Shown here one piece after another: positions 1 through 9,800 of a DNA stretch of 26,794 bases. Positions within the stretch are counted from its first letter, which is position 1. Each line of letters starts with the position of its first letter. Source of the DNA: DASUNQ01 sp044866775 (GTDB lineage: Bacteria; Acidobacteriota; Thermoanaerobaculia; Multivoradales; UBA5704). The notes under the pieces were generated by a model that saw only the letters and a program-made list of their open reading frames with translations, did not search any database and had not been told where the DNA came from. A program made the translations under genes and the position numbers. The stretch spans positions 1-26,794 of the forward strand of contig JBIOUG010000074.1 of NCBI GenBank assembly GCA_044866775.1, given 5' to 3'.

Positions 1-1391
1 ACGCCGATGCCAAACCGCGTTCCACGCAAGTGATATTCGGCGATTTCAACGAGCTTTGGCAGCAGGCTTTCGAGCGTGAGGCGGTCGTCGGTCGCTTGCA
101 CGTAACGCTGCAAGGCGTGAAAGAACCACAGCGTCGCGTCGGCGGTGTGGTAGACGCCCTCGGTCTGGCCGTCCGGGAAGAAGTTAGGGATCAGCCCGTC
201 GCGCAGGTGCTGCGCGAACGTGCGGAGGATGTAGCCCGCCTCCGCGTGCCGCCCCGTGGTCAGTGTCAGCCCTTCGAGGCTGATCATCGTGTCGCGGCCC
301 CAGTCGGTGAACCAGTGGTAGCCGGCGATGACCGTGCGCGGCTCCTCGCCCGCGGCGTGGGCGCGCACCAGGTCCTCGGCCCGCGGCGGCGCCACCAGGA
401 ACTGATCGGCGGCGAGCACCAGCTCGGCGGCGGCCCCCTCGCGGGCCCGCGGGTCGGCGGCGGCGATCAGCCGCGCGCGGCGGTCGAGCTCGAGCCCCAG
501 CGCCTCGCGCGGCGCCAGCGCGAGCACGGTCTCCCAGGGCTCGGTCGAGGCGGCGAGCGCCACCTCTTCGCCGGGCGCGAGGTCAACGGCGAAGGCGCCG
601 GGCACCCAGGCGTCGCCGGTGGCGGCATACCCGCGGCCCGCCTCGACGCGGTAGTGGAGGTCGGTGATGCGGCGCTCGCCGGCGGTGAAGCGCGGCGCGC
701 CGCCGAGGAGGACCATGCGCAGCGGCGGCAGCCCAGCCGCCGCGCGCACCTCGCACCGCCCCGCCGCCGCCTCGACCGCGAACGGCTCGGGCAGCGGTGT
801 GCTCACCGCCTCTTCCTGGAGCCGGAGCTGGACGGCGGGCTCGAGCTCGAGGCGCACGGGAGCGGCGGCTTCGAGCAGCCGGTAGAGGACGAGCACGGTG
901 TTCTGCCGGTGCGGCAGGACCAGGCGCTTCTCGAGCGCCCAGCCGGCGCCGCGGAAGGTCCACGCCGGCAGGCCGCCCTCGAGGTGGAACGCGGCGAGTG
1001 CGCCGAGCGGCTCGGGGTCCGGCGGCCCGCCCTGCCGCTCCTCGGTCCACAGCCGCGCCTCGGCGCCGTCCGGAAGGCGCAGCGTCTCCGCCAGCCGGCA
1101 GAGCGTCACCACGCGCCCGAGCGGCGGCGGCAGCGCGGCGACGAGGAGCCCGTGGTAGCGGCGGCTGAGGACCCCCGCCACCGTCCCCGCGGCGTAGCCG
1201 CCGAGGCCGTTGGTGACCAGCCACTCGCGGGCGACGAGGCGTTCCGGGTCGGCGAGCACGCCGGCGTCGAGGCGCCGCACCGGCAGCGGGATCGGGTGCT
1301 CCCCGAGCGCCGGCTCGGCCAAGCCGTGCTCGACCGGCGGCTCCTCGACGGGAGCGGCGACCGCCTCGGAGGAGGCGACGTCGCTGCTCAT
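1..1391 (-). CDS. Glycogen debranching enzyme (amylo-alpha-1,6-glucosidase), C-terminus cut off by window edge
   Basis: The frame stays open from the ATG at 1391 to base 1 (463 codons); the family is usually about 650-720 residues, so roughly the last third is missing. Hydrolysis of alpha-1,6 branch points of glycogen or maltodextrin in the cytoplasm is inferred from family. After about 45 variable residues comes the GDE N-terminal domain signature EWLVTNGLGGYAAGTVAG followed by RRYHGLLVAAL. The catalytic GH133-type domain is recognised by GYHWFTDWGRDTMISLEG (near 264-327) and FPDGQTEGVYHTADATLWFF (near 120-180). The downstream half of the catalytic domain is outside the window, so catalytic completeness cannot be judged. 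An AAGGA about 11 nt upstream supports the start. The ATG at 1401 is in another frame and was not used. It lies downstream of the two-component cluster on the same strand after a 178-nt gap, so co-transcription is possible but not shown. Confidence 0.9.
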   Translation of the reverse strand, partial: MSSDVASSEAVAAPVEEPPVEHGLAEPALGEHPIPLPVRRLDAGVLADPERLVAREWLVTNGLGGYAAGTVAGVLSRRYHGLLVAALPPPLGRVVTLCRLAETLRLPDGAEARLWTEERQGGPPDPEPLGALAAFHLEGGLPAWTFRGAGWALEKRLVLPHRQNTVLVLYRLLEAAAPVRLELEPAVQLRLQEEAVSTPLPEPFAVEAAAGRCEVRAAAGLPPLRMVLLGGAPRFTAGERRITDLHYRVEAGRGYAATGDAWVPGAFAVDLAPGEEVALAASTEPWETVLALAPREALGLELDRRARLIAAADPRAREGAAAELVLAADQFLVAPPRAEDLVRAHAAGEEPRTVIAGYHWFTDWGRDTMISLEGLTLTTGRHAEAGYILRTFAQHLRDGLIPNFFPDGQTEGVYHTADATLWFFHALQRYVQATDDRLTLESLLPKLVEIAEYHLRGTRFGIG

Positions 1392-1569
1392 GGCTCGACA
1401 TCCTTGGCCTCCCGCTGCCGCAGGAGGCCGCGATGGCGCGCCAGGCGGCGGGCGGAGGTCGGGCGGCTGGTGGCGGTTGGGATGGAGGCGGCTGGAGGCA
1501 GGCTCAGGGGTACGGGCAACGGGGCGACCTCCGGCACGCGCTAGCGATGCACGCCGTGTGCCGCCGCGG

Positions 1570-1947
1570 CTACCCCGAGGTCTTGTCCTTGAGCGCCGCG
1601 AGCTTCCCCGGCAGGGCGCGCGTGTCGATCGGCTTGACGATGTAGGCGTCGCAGCCGGCGGCGAGCAGCTCTTCGCGCGGGTAGTCCTCGGGATAGGCGG
1701 TCATGACGACGACCGGGATGTGGCGGGTCTCCGGGTTGGCCTTGAGCTGCCGCAGCAGCGCCAGGCCGTTCATGCCCGGCAGCCGGAGGTCGAGCATGAT
1801 GATGTCGGGGGTGCCGGTGACGGCCGCAGCCACGGCGCCTTCGGCCGACGCCTTCTCGCAGACGACGTGACCCTCCTTCTGGAGCACCGCGTTCATCAGC
1901 TTGAGGTCCGCGGGGTGGTCTTCGACGATCAGCACGTTCATCGGCAC
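1570..1947 (-). CDS. Stand-alone response regulator receiver (CheY-like), distal gene
   Basis: This 125-residue protein is a single receiver domain with no output domain. The canonical residues are present: acidic pair E9-D10, phospho-acceptor D53 in the IIMLDLRLPG segment, T83 and K105 (VKPID). The GTG at 1947 is chosen because a GGAG lies about 9 nt upstream; the in-frame ATG at 1941 would leave that site too far away. It starts 10 nt after the stop of the preceding receiver gene and is the third gene of a kinase-receiver-receiver run. It resembles that preceding receiver closely (both contain a GCD-x-YI-x-KPIDTR-x-LP stretch), so the two probably arose by duplication. Its likely role is to be phosphorylated by the neighbouring kinase and act through protein-protein contact or within a phosphorelay. 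The target cannot be deduced. Confidence 0.9.
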   Translation of the reverse strand: MPMNVLIVEDHPADLKLMNAVLQKEGHVVCEKASAEGAVAAAVTGTPDIIMLDLRLPGMNGLALLRQLKANPETRHIPVVVMTAYPEDYPREELLAAGCDAYIVKPIDTRALPGKLAALKDKTSG

Positions 1948-1957
1948 GCACTCTCCC

Positions 1958-2331
1958 TCACTCCGCCTTGCGGAGCAAGAACTCCGCCACTTGCTGCGGC
2001 AGCCTGCGGGTGTCGATCGGCTTGGTGATGTAGCCGTCGCAGCCGGCGGCGAACGCCTTCTGGTCGTCGCCCTTCATCGCAAAGGCGGTCAGCGCGACGA
2101 CGGTGACGTGCTTCAACCGCTCGTCGGCGCGGAGCTTGCGCGTCAGGGTCAAGCCATCCATGCCGGGCAGCGCGATGTCCATGAGGATCAAGTCGGGTGT
2201 CACCTGCTGGAGGATCTCCTGCGCCTGCTCGGCGTCGACCGCGCGGTCGACGGCGTAGCCCGCGCTCTCGAGCACGTGGCAGGCGAGCTTCAGGTTCGCC
2301 GGGTTGTCGTCGACGACGAGGACGCGCTGAG

Positions 2332-2335
<4 letters not shown>
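1958..2335 (-). CDS. Stand-alone response regulator receiver (CheY-like), kinase-adjacent
   Basis: This 125-residue single receiver domain has D9-D10, phospho-acceptor D53 (LILMDIALPG), T83 and K105 (TKPID). The start is GTG at 2335, overlapping the kinase stop codon in a GTGA arrangement, which points to translational coupling. An uninterrupted longer frame runs upstream through the kinase gene, but it is out of phase with the kinase codons, so the protein should begin at the coupled GTG. No DNA-binding or enzymatic output domain follows. By its position it is the most likely direct partner of the kinase at 2332-4164. The sequence does not show whether it passes phosphate on to the HPt domain encoded divergently at 4238-4975. 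Confidence 0.9.
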
Positions 2336-4164
<1,829 letters not shown>

Positions 4165-4197
4165 TTTTCAGCGCGCCGGCCGATTGTTGTGATTCAG

Positions 4198-4203
4198 AGT
4201 ATA
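4198..4203 (-). promoter_or_regulatory. Possible -10 box for the sensor kinase operon
   Basis: On the minus strand the hexamer reads TATACT, one mismatch from the sigma-70 consensus, about 35 nt upstream of the kinase start. No good -35 hexamer is found at the usual spacing, so this is only a candidate. The 73-nt gap between the two divergent starts must hold control elements for both directions. Confidence 0.25.
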
Positions 4204-4237
4204 CCGCCGATGCGGTAGGCTATCTCGGGAATTCCTC

Positions 4238-4975
4238 ATGCCGGCTTCGCATCCGCTGCGGGTTCTGGTTGCCGAGGACCATCCGGTCAATCAGCGCCTG
4301 GTGCAGGCCATCCTGGGGCACCGCGGGCACGCGTTGGTCCTGGTGGCGAGCGGGCGTGAGGCGCTGGCCGCCCTCGAGCGAGAAGAGTTCGACGTCGTCC
4401 TGATGGACGTCCAGATGCCGGACATGGACGGCTTCCAGACGACCGCCGCGATCCGCGCCCGCGAGAAGACGAGCGGCGCTCACGTCCGCATCCTCGCCAT
4501 GACGGCCCATGCCTTGGCCGGAGATCGCGAACGCTGCCTCGCCGCCGGCATGGACGGCTACCTCGCCAAGCCGATCTCTCCCGCAGAGCTGATCGAGCTG
4601 CTCGAACGCTCCGCGCCCGTCGCGCCGGAGCCGTCACCACCGCCGGCGCGACCACCGGCCGCCGGCGCCGGCGAGAGCGACCTCGAGCGCCGGGGGCTGG
4701 CCGCCATGTTCGTCGCCGACGCGCTGCGGCTCAGCACCGAGATGCGCGCGGCGATCACGCGCCGCGACGCCGGCGAGCTGCGGCGCGCCGCCCACCAACT
4801 CGTCGGCTCGGCGGGCTACTTCGCGGCGCAGCGCATCTTCGATCTGGCCCAGCGCCTCGAAGCGCTCGGCAAGGCGGGCGACCTCAGCGGCGCCGACCAG
4901 CTCTGCGAAGAGCTGGCCGCCGAAGTGGCGCGCTTCGAGCGGACACTGGCCGCTGGCCGCGACCAGAGCATCTGA
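4238..4975 (+). CDS. Response regulator with C-terminal HPt domain (REC-HPt)
   Basis: This 245-residue two-domain signalling protein begins with a receiver (residues 8-125): E13-D14, phospho-acceptor D57 in VVLMDVQMPDMDG, T89 and K111 (AKPIS). A Pro/Ala-rich linker follows (about 127-143). The C-terminal helical HPt domain (about 150-238) has its phosphorylatable His in AAHQLVGSAGYF (H186), a standard HPt motif. Such modules shuttle phosphate between receivers in multistep relays. It is transcribed divergently from the kinase-receiver-receiver run, 73 nt away, and would supply the HPt those proteins lack. GGGA about 8 nt upstream supports the ATG. Neither a transcriptional nor an enzymatic output domain is present. 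Confidence 0.9.
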   Translation: MPASHPLRVLVAEDHPVNQRLVQAILGHRGHALVLVASGREALAALEREEFDVVLMDVQMPDMDGFQTTAAIRAREKTSGAHVRILAMTAHALAGDRERCLAAGMDGYLAKPISPAELIELLERSAPVAPEPSPPPARPPAAGAGESDLERRGLAAMFVADALRLSTEMRAAITRRDAGELRRAAHQLVGSAGYFAAQRIFDLAQRLEALGKAGDLSGADQLCEELAAEVARFERTLAAGRDQSI

Positions 4976-4976
4976 G

Positions 4977-5013
4977 CCCCGCTCCGACATTCCCACCTGC
5001 GGTCGACGATCGC
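4977..5013. repeat. 37-nt direct repeat, copy 1 (upstream of the beta-barrel gene)
   Basis: This copy begins CCCCGCTCCGACATTCCC, two bases after the stop of the REC-HPt gene. It matches 6148-6184 at about 33 of 37 positions. Both copies sit just behind a stop codon, and together they bracket the outer-membrane protein gene. Origin unknown. Confidence 0.7.
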
Positions 5014-5095
5014 AGAGGCCGCGAAGGATTGCCGGGCCTCCCGCATCCAAGCTCGCAGCAGCCGCCGGCCTCGACCGGCGCTCTCGGAGGCGACC

Positions 5096-6130
5096 ATGAA
5101 GAACCAGGCACCTCGCAAAAGGGCGTTCGACGGCACTCTCCCGGCAGCGCTGGCGATCACTCTGGCGCTGGGCTTCGGCGGCGCCGCCCAGGCCCGACAG
5201 GGGACGTGGACCGTGGAGCTCGATCCGATCTACATGCAAGCCTACGGTCACGACCAGCACGTGTTGACCATCCACGAGATCGACCGCCACGCGACGCCGC
5301 AAGTGGACCGCAAGACCGCCGTCAGCCTCGATACCGACGACAGCTTCGCCTACCGCGGCGAATTCCAGTACGCCCGGGGGCAGTGGCGTTGGGGCGTCGA
5401 CTTTCTCTGGTTCGTGACGACGCAGAACGCGGAGGGCCGCACCGCGGCCGCCGGCGGCGGGGTCGACGAGGTCGCGTTCGAGGTCGCGGACCGGACCTTC
5501 ACCTCCTCCAACCCGAGCCAACGCTTGTTCTACAGCCTCCTCGAGGACACCGACCTCGAGCTGTGGAACCTCGACCTCTACGGCATGAGGACCCTGGCGG
5601 AGACGCCGGGGAGCGCCTTCCGCTTGCAGCTCGGCCTGCGGCTCGGTGACTTCGACAACGACTACCACGCCGTCGTGGGCATCCAGGACGTCGCCGGAGC
5701 GCGCCTGGATGCCTCCTCGAACTACGAGCTGATGATGGGCCCGCTCGTCGGCCTGGCCGGAGACCTCCACTTCGGCAGGAGCTCCCTCGAGGGCTACCTC
5801 GGCCAGTCGGTGCTCTTCGGCACCGCAGAAAAGCTCACCAGCTCGTCCAGAGAGTTCGCCGGCCCGTTCGGTCCCACGCCGCCCTTCTTCGCCGAGGAGG
5901 GGATCCGGAGGGAAGGACGGGACGTCGCCATCCCGATCTCCGACCTCCGCATCAAGTGGAGCTACCAGATCAGCAAGCGAATCTCTCTCGGCGCGGGTGC
6001 CATCTCGTCGGTGTGGTGGGACGTGCCGGTCCCGCCGGGCATCATCCCGATCGTGGACGGCGATGATGCCTTCCACGAGAACACCATCGTCCTCTTCGGC
6101 CTGCTGGGCGGCGTCGAGGTGACGTTCTAG
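5096..6130 (+). CDS. Predicted outer-membrane beta-barrel protein
   Basis: This 344-residue protein has a signal peptide: basic start (KNQAPRKR), a hydrophobic core around residues 15-28, and an AQA cleavage motif ending at residue 33. The mature part is rich in alternating aromatic/hydrophobic strands (such as FAYRGEFQYARGQWRWGVDFLWF) and ends in VEVTF, the terminal Phe expected of a Bam-inserted barrel. It resembles the loose group of Lpg1974-like or porin-like proteins. No transport substrate can be inferred. GGAGG sits about 8 nt before the ATG. Two copies of a 37-nt repeat flank it (4977 and 6148), so the gene may have arrived or been copied as a cassette. It sits between a signalling cluster and a decayed ATPase gene, neither functionally related. 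Confidence 0.75.
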   Translation: MKNQAPRKRAFDGTLPAALAITLALGFGGAAQARQGTWTVELDPIYMQAYGHDQHVLTIHEIDRHATPQVDRKTAVSLDTDDSFAYRGEFQYARGQWRWGVDFLWFVTTQNAEGRTAAAGGGVDEVAFEVADRTFTSSNPSQRLFYSLLEDTDLELWNLDLYGMRTLAETPGSAFRLQLGLRLGDFDNDYHAVVGIQDVAGARLDASSNYELMMGPLVGLAGDLHFGRSSLEGYLGQSVLFGTAEKLTSSSREFAGPFGPTPPFFAEEGIRREGRDVAIPISDLRIKWSYQISKRISLGAGAISSVWWDVPVPPGIIPIVDGDDAFHENTIVLFGLLGGVEVTF

Positions 6131-6147
6131 GAGCACGCCGCCCCGAT

Positions 6148-6184
6148 CCCCGCTCCGACATTCTCACCTGCGGCCGAAGATTGC
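6148..6184. repeat. 37-nt direct repeat, copy 2, with an imperfect inverted arm downstream
   Basis: Matches 4977-5013 with a few transitions. The segment around 6154-6172 is also the approximate reverse complement (15 of 19 positions) of 6200-6218, which reads TGCGGGTGAAAATCTCGG. Copy 2 and that arm could therefore form a stem with about 27 nt between, or be the terminal inverted repeats of a small element. It adjoins the truncated 5' end of the ATPase relic. Confidence 0.6.
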
Positions 6185-6221
6185 CGCCTACTTTTTGGAC
6201 TGCGGGTGAAAATCTCGGTAG

Positions 6222-6686
6222 GCTCTCCACAAGTACCGGCTATGGCGGAACTATCTGAAGGGCCTCTACGACGCGCGGCCAAAGGGGCAGCAGATCCTCG
6301 TCACCGGGAGCGCCCGGCTCGACCTCTATCGCTACTCGGGCGATTCCCTTCAAGGCCGGTACCACCTCCTGCGCCTGCACCCCTTGTCTGTCGCTGAGCT
6401 CGGGCTCACCTCAGCCGCCGGCCTCGAGCAGCTCCTCACCCTGGGTGGCTTTTGGTGGCGGGACATCTCCTCAAGTGACTTCGTCGTGACCGACCGCCGC
6501 CGCCCGATCCTGATGGTGGCGTGCAAGGCGGCCGACGCCCCACTCGACCGCAGCCTTCGCTACCTGAAGACCCGTTTCCCAGACTGCCCCGCCTGGCAGC
6601 TCTCCGCCCAGGGTACGCGCGATTACCAGACACCCGAGGGGATCCGCGTCGCGCCGGGGCTCGAACTGCTCGGGCAACTCGTCTGA
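6222..6686 (+). pseudogene. Relic of an AAA ATPase of the DUF4143 type (truncated and internally deleted)
   Basis: The frame reads HKYRLWRNYLKGLYDAR, then QQILVTGSARLDLYR and GDSLQGRYHLLRLHPLSVAEL. This is the sensor-1/C-terminal part of the AAA domain in ATPases that carry a C-terminal DUF4143 region. The N-terminus with Walker A is gone: a TAG lies directly upstream at 6219-6221. After LLTLGGF the sequence jumps to DFVVTDRRRPILMVACK, the C-terminal nuclease-like part, so a central segment of probably more than 100 residues is missing. The rest runs to a TGA at 6684-6686. The full family length is around 400 residues against 154 here. A short product from the TTG at 6384 is possible but unlikely to be functional. 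Such ATPases are common in mobile or toxin-antitoxin-like settings; the family call is from memory of its sequence pattern. Confidence 0.75.
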
Positions 6687-6812
6687 GGCGCCGGCCGTCG
6701 TGCGGAACCGCGGTCGGTCCTCAGAAGCTGGCGGTGGCGCGGCACGTCCTCGCGGCGAGTTCTCCGGCCGACGCCGTTTCGCCCGCGGCGCCGTCGAAGC
6801 GTTTCTCCGCTC

Positions 6813-9800
6813 TCAGGGGTTCGTGACTGCGGACTGAACCACCTCCCCGGCAGCCAGGAACCACAGCTCGAAGCGCGGCGGGTGGGTGAGGCCGAGGGCC
6901 TCTTGCACGGCGCGGGTGTAGGCGGCGCCTTGGGGGGCGTAGACGGCGGCGCGGGCGGCGAGATCGGTTCCTTCCACCTGATCCGTCTTGTAGTCGGCGA
7001 CGACGAGAGAGCCGTCGGTGGCCTGATAGAGAAGGTCGATGGTGCCGGCGACGTAGCCGACCGGGCCGCCGTCGCCGCCGACCGGTGGCAGCAGGACCGG
7101 CAGCTCGCGGGCGAGGATGGATTCGCGAAGAGCGCGGAGGCGGGTGACGATGCCGGCGGAAAAAGCTCGGGTGAGAAGAGCGTGAGCGCGGCTGAGCGCC
7201 GCCTCGCACGCCACCGGCGGCACCAATCCCTCGACTACGCCGGGCAACCGAGCGAGCTGCCGCGCCAGCTCACTCTCAGCCTCCGCCTCCAGATCCCACG
7301 ACTCCAGCGCGCTGTGCACGGCGCTCCCCGCCGCCAGCGCCGCCTCATGGGCAGCTTCCGCGCTCGGCTGCCCGGCGCGCCGTGCCCACCTTCCCTCCCC
7401 CGCTCCCGCCCCCGCCCGCTCCTCCCGCAGCCGTTCGTGCGCCTCCGCGCTCGCCGGCGCGCCGAACGGCCGCGCCATGCGCGCCCGCGCCGCGGCGCGC
7501 CGCTCGTGCAGCGCCTCCGCCTGCCGCGCCGCCTCCGCCGGCGTCGCCAGCCAGGGCGCGGCCTCGCGCTCCCCCTCCGGCTCATCGCCGGCGCCCCCGA
7601 GCGCCGGGAAGCGCCAGAGCGCCCCGAAGGCGTCCTCGCGCGCCGCCTCGCCGGCGTCGCGCAGCTTCCCCCAGAGCCCGTCCAGCCCTTCCTCCGGCCT
7701 TCCCGTCCGCCACACCGCCAGGTCGAGGAGGCTCCGCGCCCGATCCGGCGGACGCGGGACCGGCGCCTCGGGCCAGCAGCCCAGGAGCACCAGCCGCTCC
7801 TTGGCGCGCGTCGTCGCCACGTAGAGCAGCCGCACCCGCTCCGCGGCCTCGACCTCCTCGCGCTGCGCCTCGACGCGGTCGAAGCCGGAGGTCGCGGCGC
7901 CGAAGAGGGACAGCTCCAGCCGCCCCTCCACGCGCCCGAAGGCAAAGGGCTCGCGCTCGTCGGGGCGCTTCTGCTTGTGGAGCTGCGCCACGTAGACGTG
8001 GCGGAAGTCCAGCCCCTTGGCGCCGTGGATCGTGAGCACCTGCACCGCGTCGTCGAGGCCGGCCTGCGGGCGCGCCTCCTCGGCCTCGCGCGCCGCGGCG
8101 ACGCTGCGGCGGAGCGAGCGCAGCACGGCCGTCGCGTCGCCGCCGCCGGCCTCGAGCGCCGCGGCCAGCTCGCGGAAGAAGCGCTCCAGGTTGGCCAGGC
8201 GGTAGGCGCCGAGGGTGCGCGCCGCCTCCACTGGCTCGAGCAGCGTCAGCGCCCGGAGCTTGTCGACGAAGACGTCCACCGGGTCGCGGGCGAAAGAGCG
8301 CCGCAGCGCCGCCAGGCTCTCGAGCCCGGCGATCAGCCCGCGCTCCCAGCCGGCGATCCGCTCGAGCCCCGGCGCCGCCGGCACCTCGCGCGCCGCCTCC
8401 TCGACCAGCTCGGCCAAGGCCGCGAGCGCCTCGCGGTCCGCCGCCTCGTCGGCGTGCCCCGCGCCTAGGCGCGAAAGCTTTCGCGCCGGGCTCCAATCAA
8501 CGCTAGGAGCGCCCTCCGTCCCGCGCCCAGCGGGACGGGATCCTAGCTCGGTCGCGCGCCGCGGGAGCTGCCGCCGCCAGAGCGGCACCAGCGCCGCGTC
8601 GGGCACGCCGACCAGCGCCGAGCGCAGCACGGTGAGCAGCGCGAGGTGGTCTCCGGGGTCGAGCACCGCCCGCACCAGCGCCGCCGCCTCGATCACCTCG
8701 CGCCGCCGGTAGTACTGCTTGTCGCGGCCGACCAGGAAGGGCACGCCGGCCCGCCGCAGGGCTTCGAGATAGACGTCCAGGTCGCCGCCGCTGCGCAGCA
8801 GGATGGCGACCTCGCCGAGCCGCACGCCCGCGGCGCGCAGCGCCAGCAGGTCGCGAGCCAGGGCCGCCGCCTCGAGCTCGGTCGCCTCCGTCAGCGACGG
8901 CGCGCGCCCCCCCGGCTCCCAGCCGGCCGGCCAGCTCACCCAGTGCTCGACCGCCCGGCGGTCCCGATCGGCGTAGCCGGCGCTGCCGGCCAGCCGCTCG
9001 CAGGCGAGGAGCGGCTCGAACCGGGGCTGCACCCCGGTCCGCTCGCGCAGCACCGGCTCGACGATGCGGGTCACCTCGTCGAGCACCGCCGGCACCGAGC
9101 GGAAGTTCTCGGCCAGCGGCCGCACCTCGCCGCCGGCCTCCCGCACCGCCGCGACGAAGGCGTCGTAGGCCGCGAGGTCGGCGCTGCGCCAGCCGTAGAT
9201 CGACTGCTTCGGGTCGCCGACTAAGAAGAGCCCCGGCCTTTTCGTGTTCGGAGCCGGCGGAGCTCCTGACGGAGCTCCTGGGGGCCCGTCCAGCGCCAGC
9301 CAGCGCAGCAGCTCGCACTGCACGCGATCGGTGTCCTGGAACTCGTCCACCAGGAGCTGGTCGATGCCGCGCCGCACCCGCGCCCGCACTCCAGGGTGGC
9401 GGGCCAGCAGCGCGACGGCGCCCTCGAGCAGCCCGTCGTAGGTCACCGCGCCGCGCGCCCGCATACCGCGCTCGACCTCGGCCAGGAGCGGCGCCAGCGC
9501 GCCGCGCGCCGCCGCCAGCAGCTCGGGATCGAGCGTCGCGAGGTGCCGCGCCAGGCGGCACAGCTCGTCGGTGTGGCGGCGGAAGGTCTCGCGCTCCGCG
9601 TCGGGGAGCGCGGGCTTCCCCGTCTCCGCCTCGCGCGCCAGCTTGCGGAGGTGCGCGAGGAGGTTCTCGGGCAGGTGCACGGCGAGCCGCCGTTGCAGCA
9701 GCCGCACGCCGGCCGACTGCCGCTCGTCGGCACCGAAGAACGCCGCTTCCGCCGCCGACGGCTCCACCCGTCCGCCGGCCGCCAGGCGGTCGAGCTCCTT

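Noticed and set aside
30..1544. Long forward open frame of about 500 codons
   Set aside because: It is exactly antisense to the debranching enzyme, whose codons show clear family motifs; the forward product is low-complexity Arg/Gly/Ala-rich.
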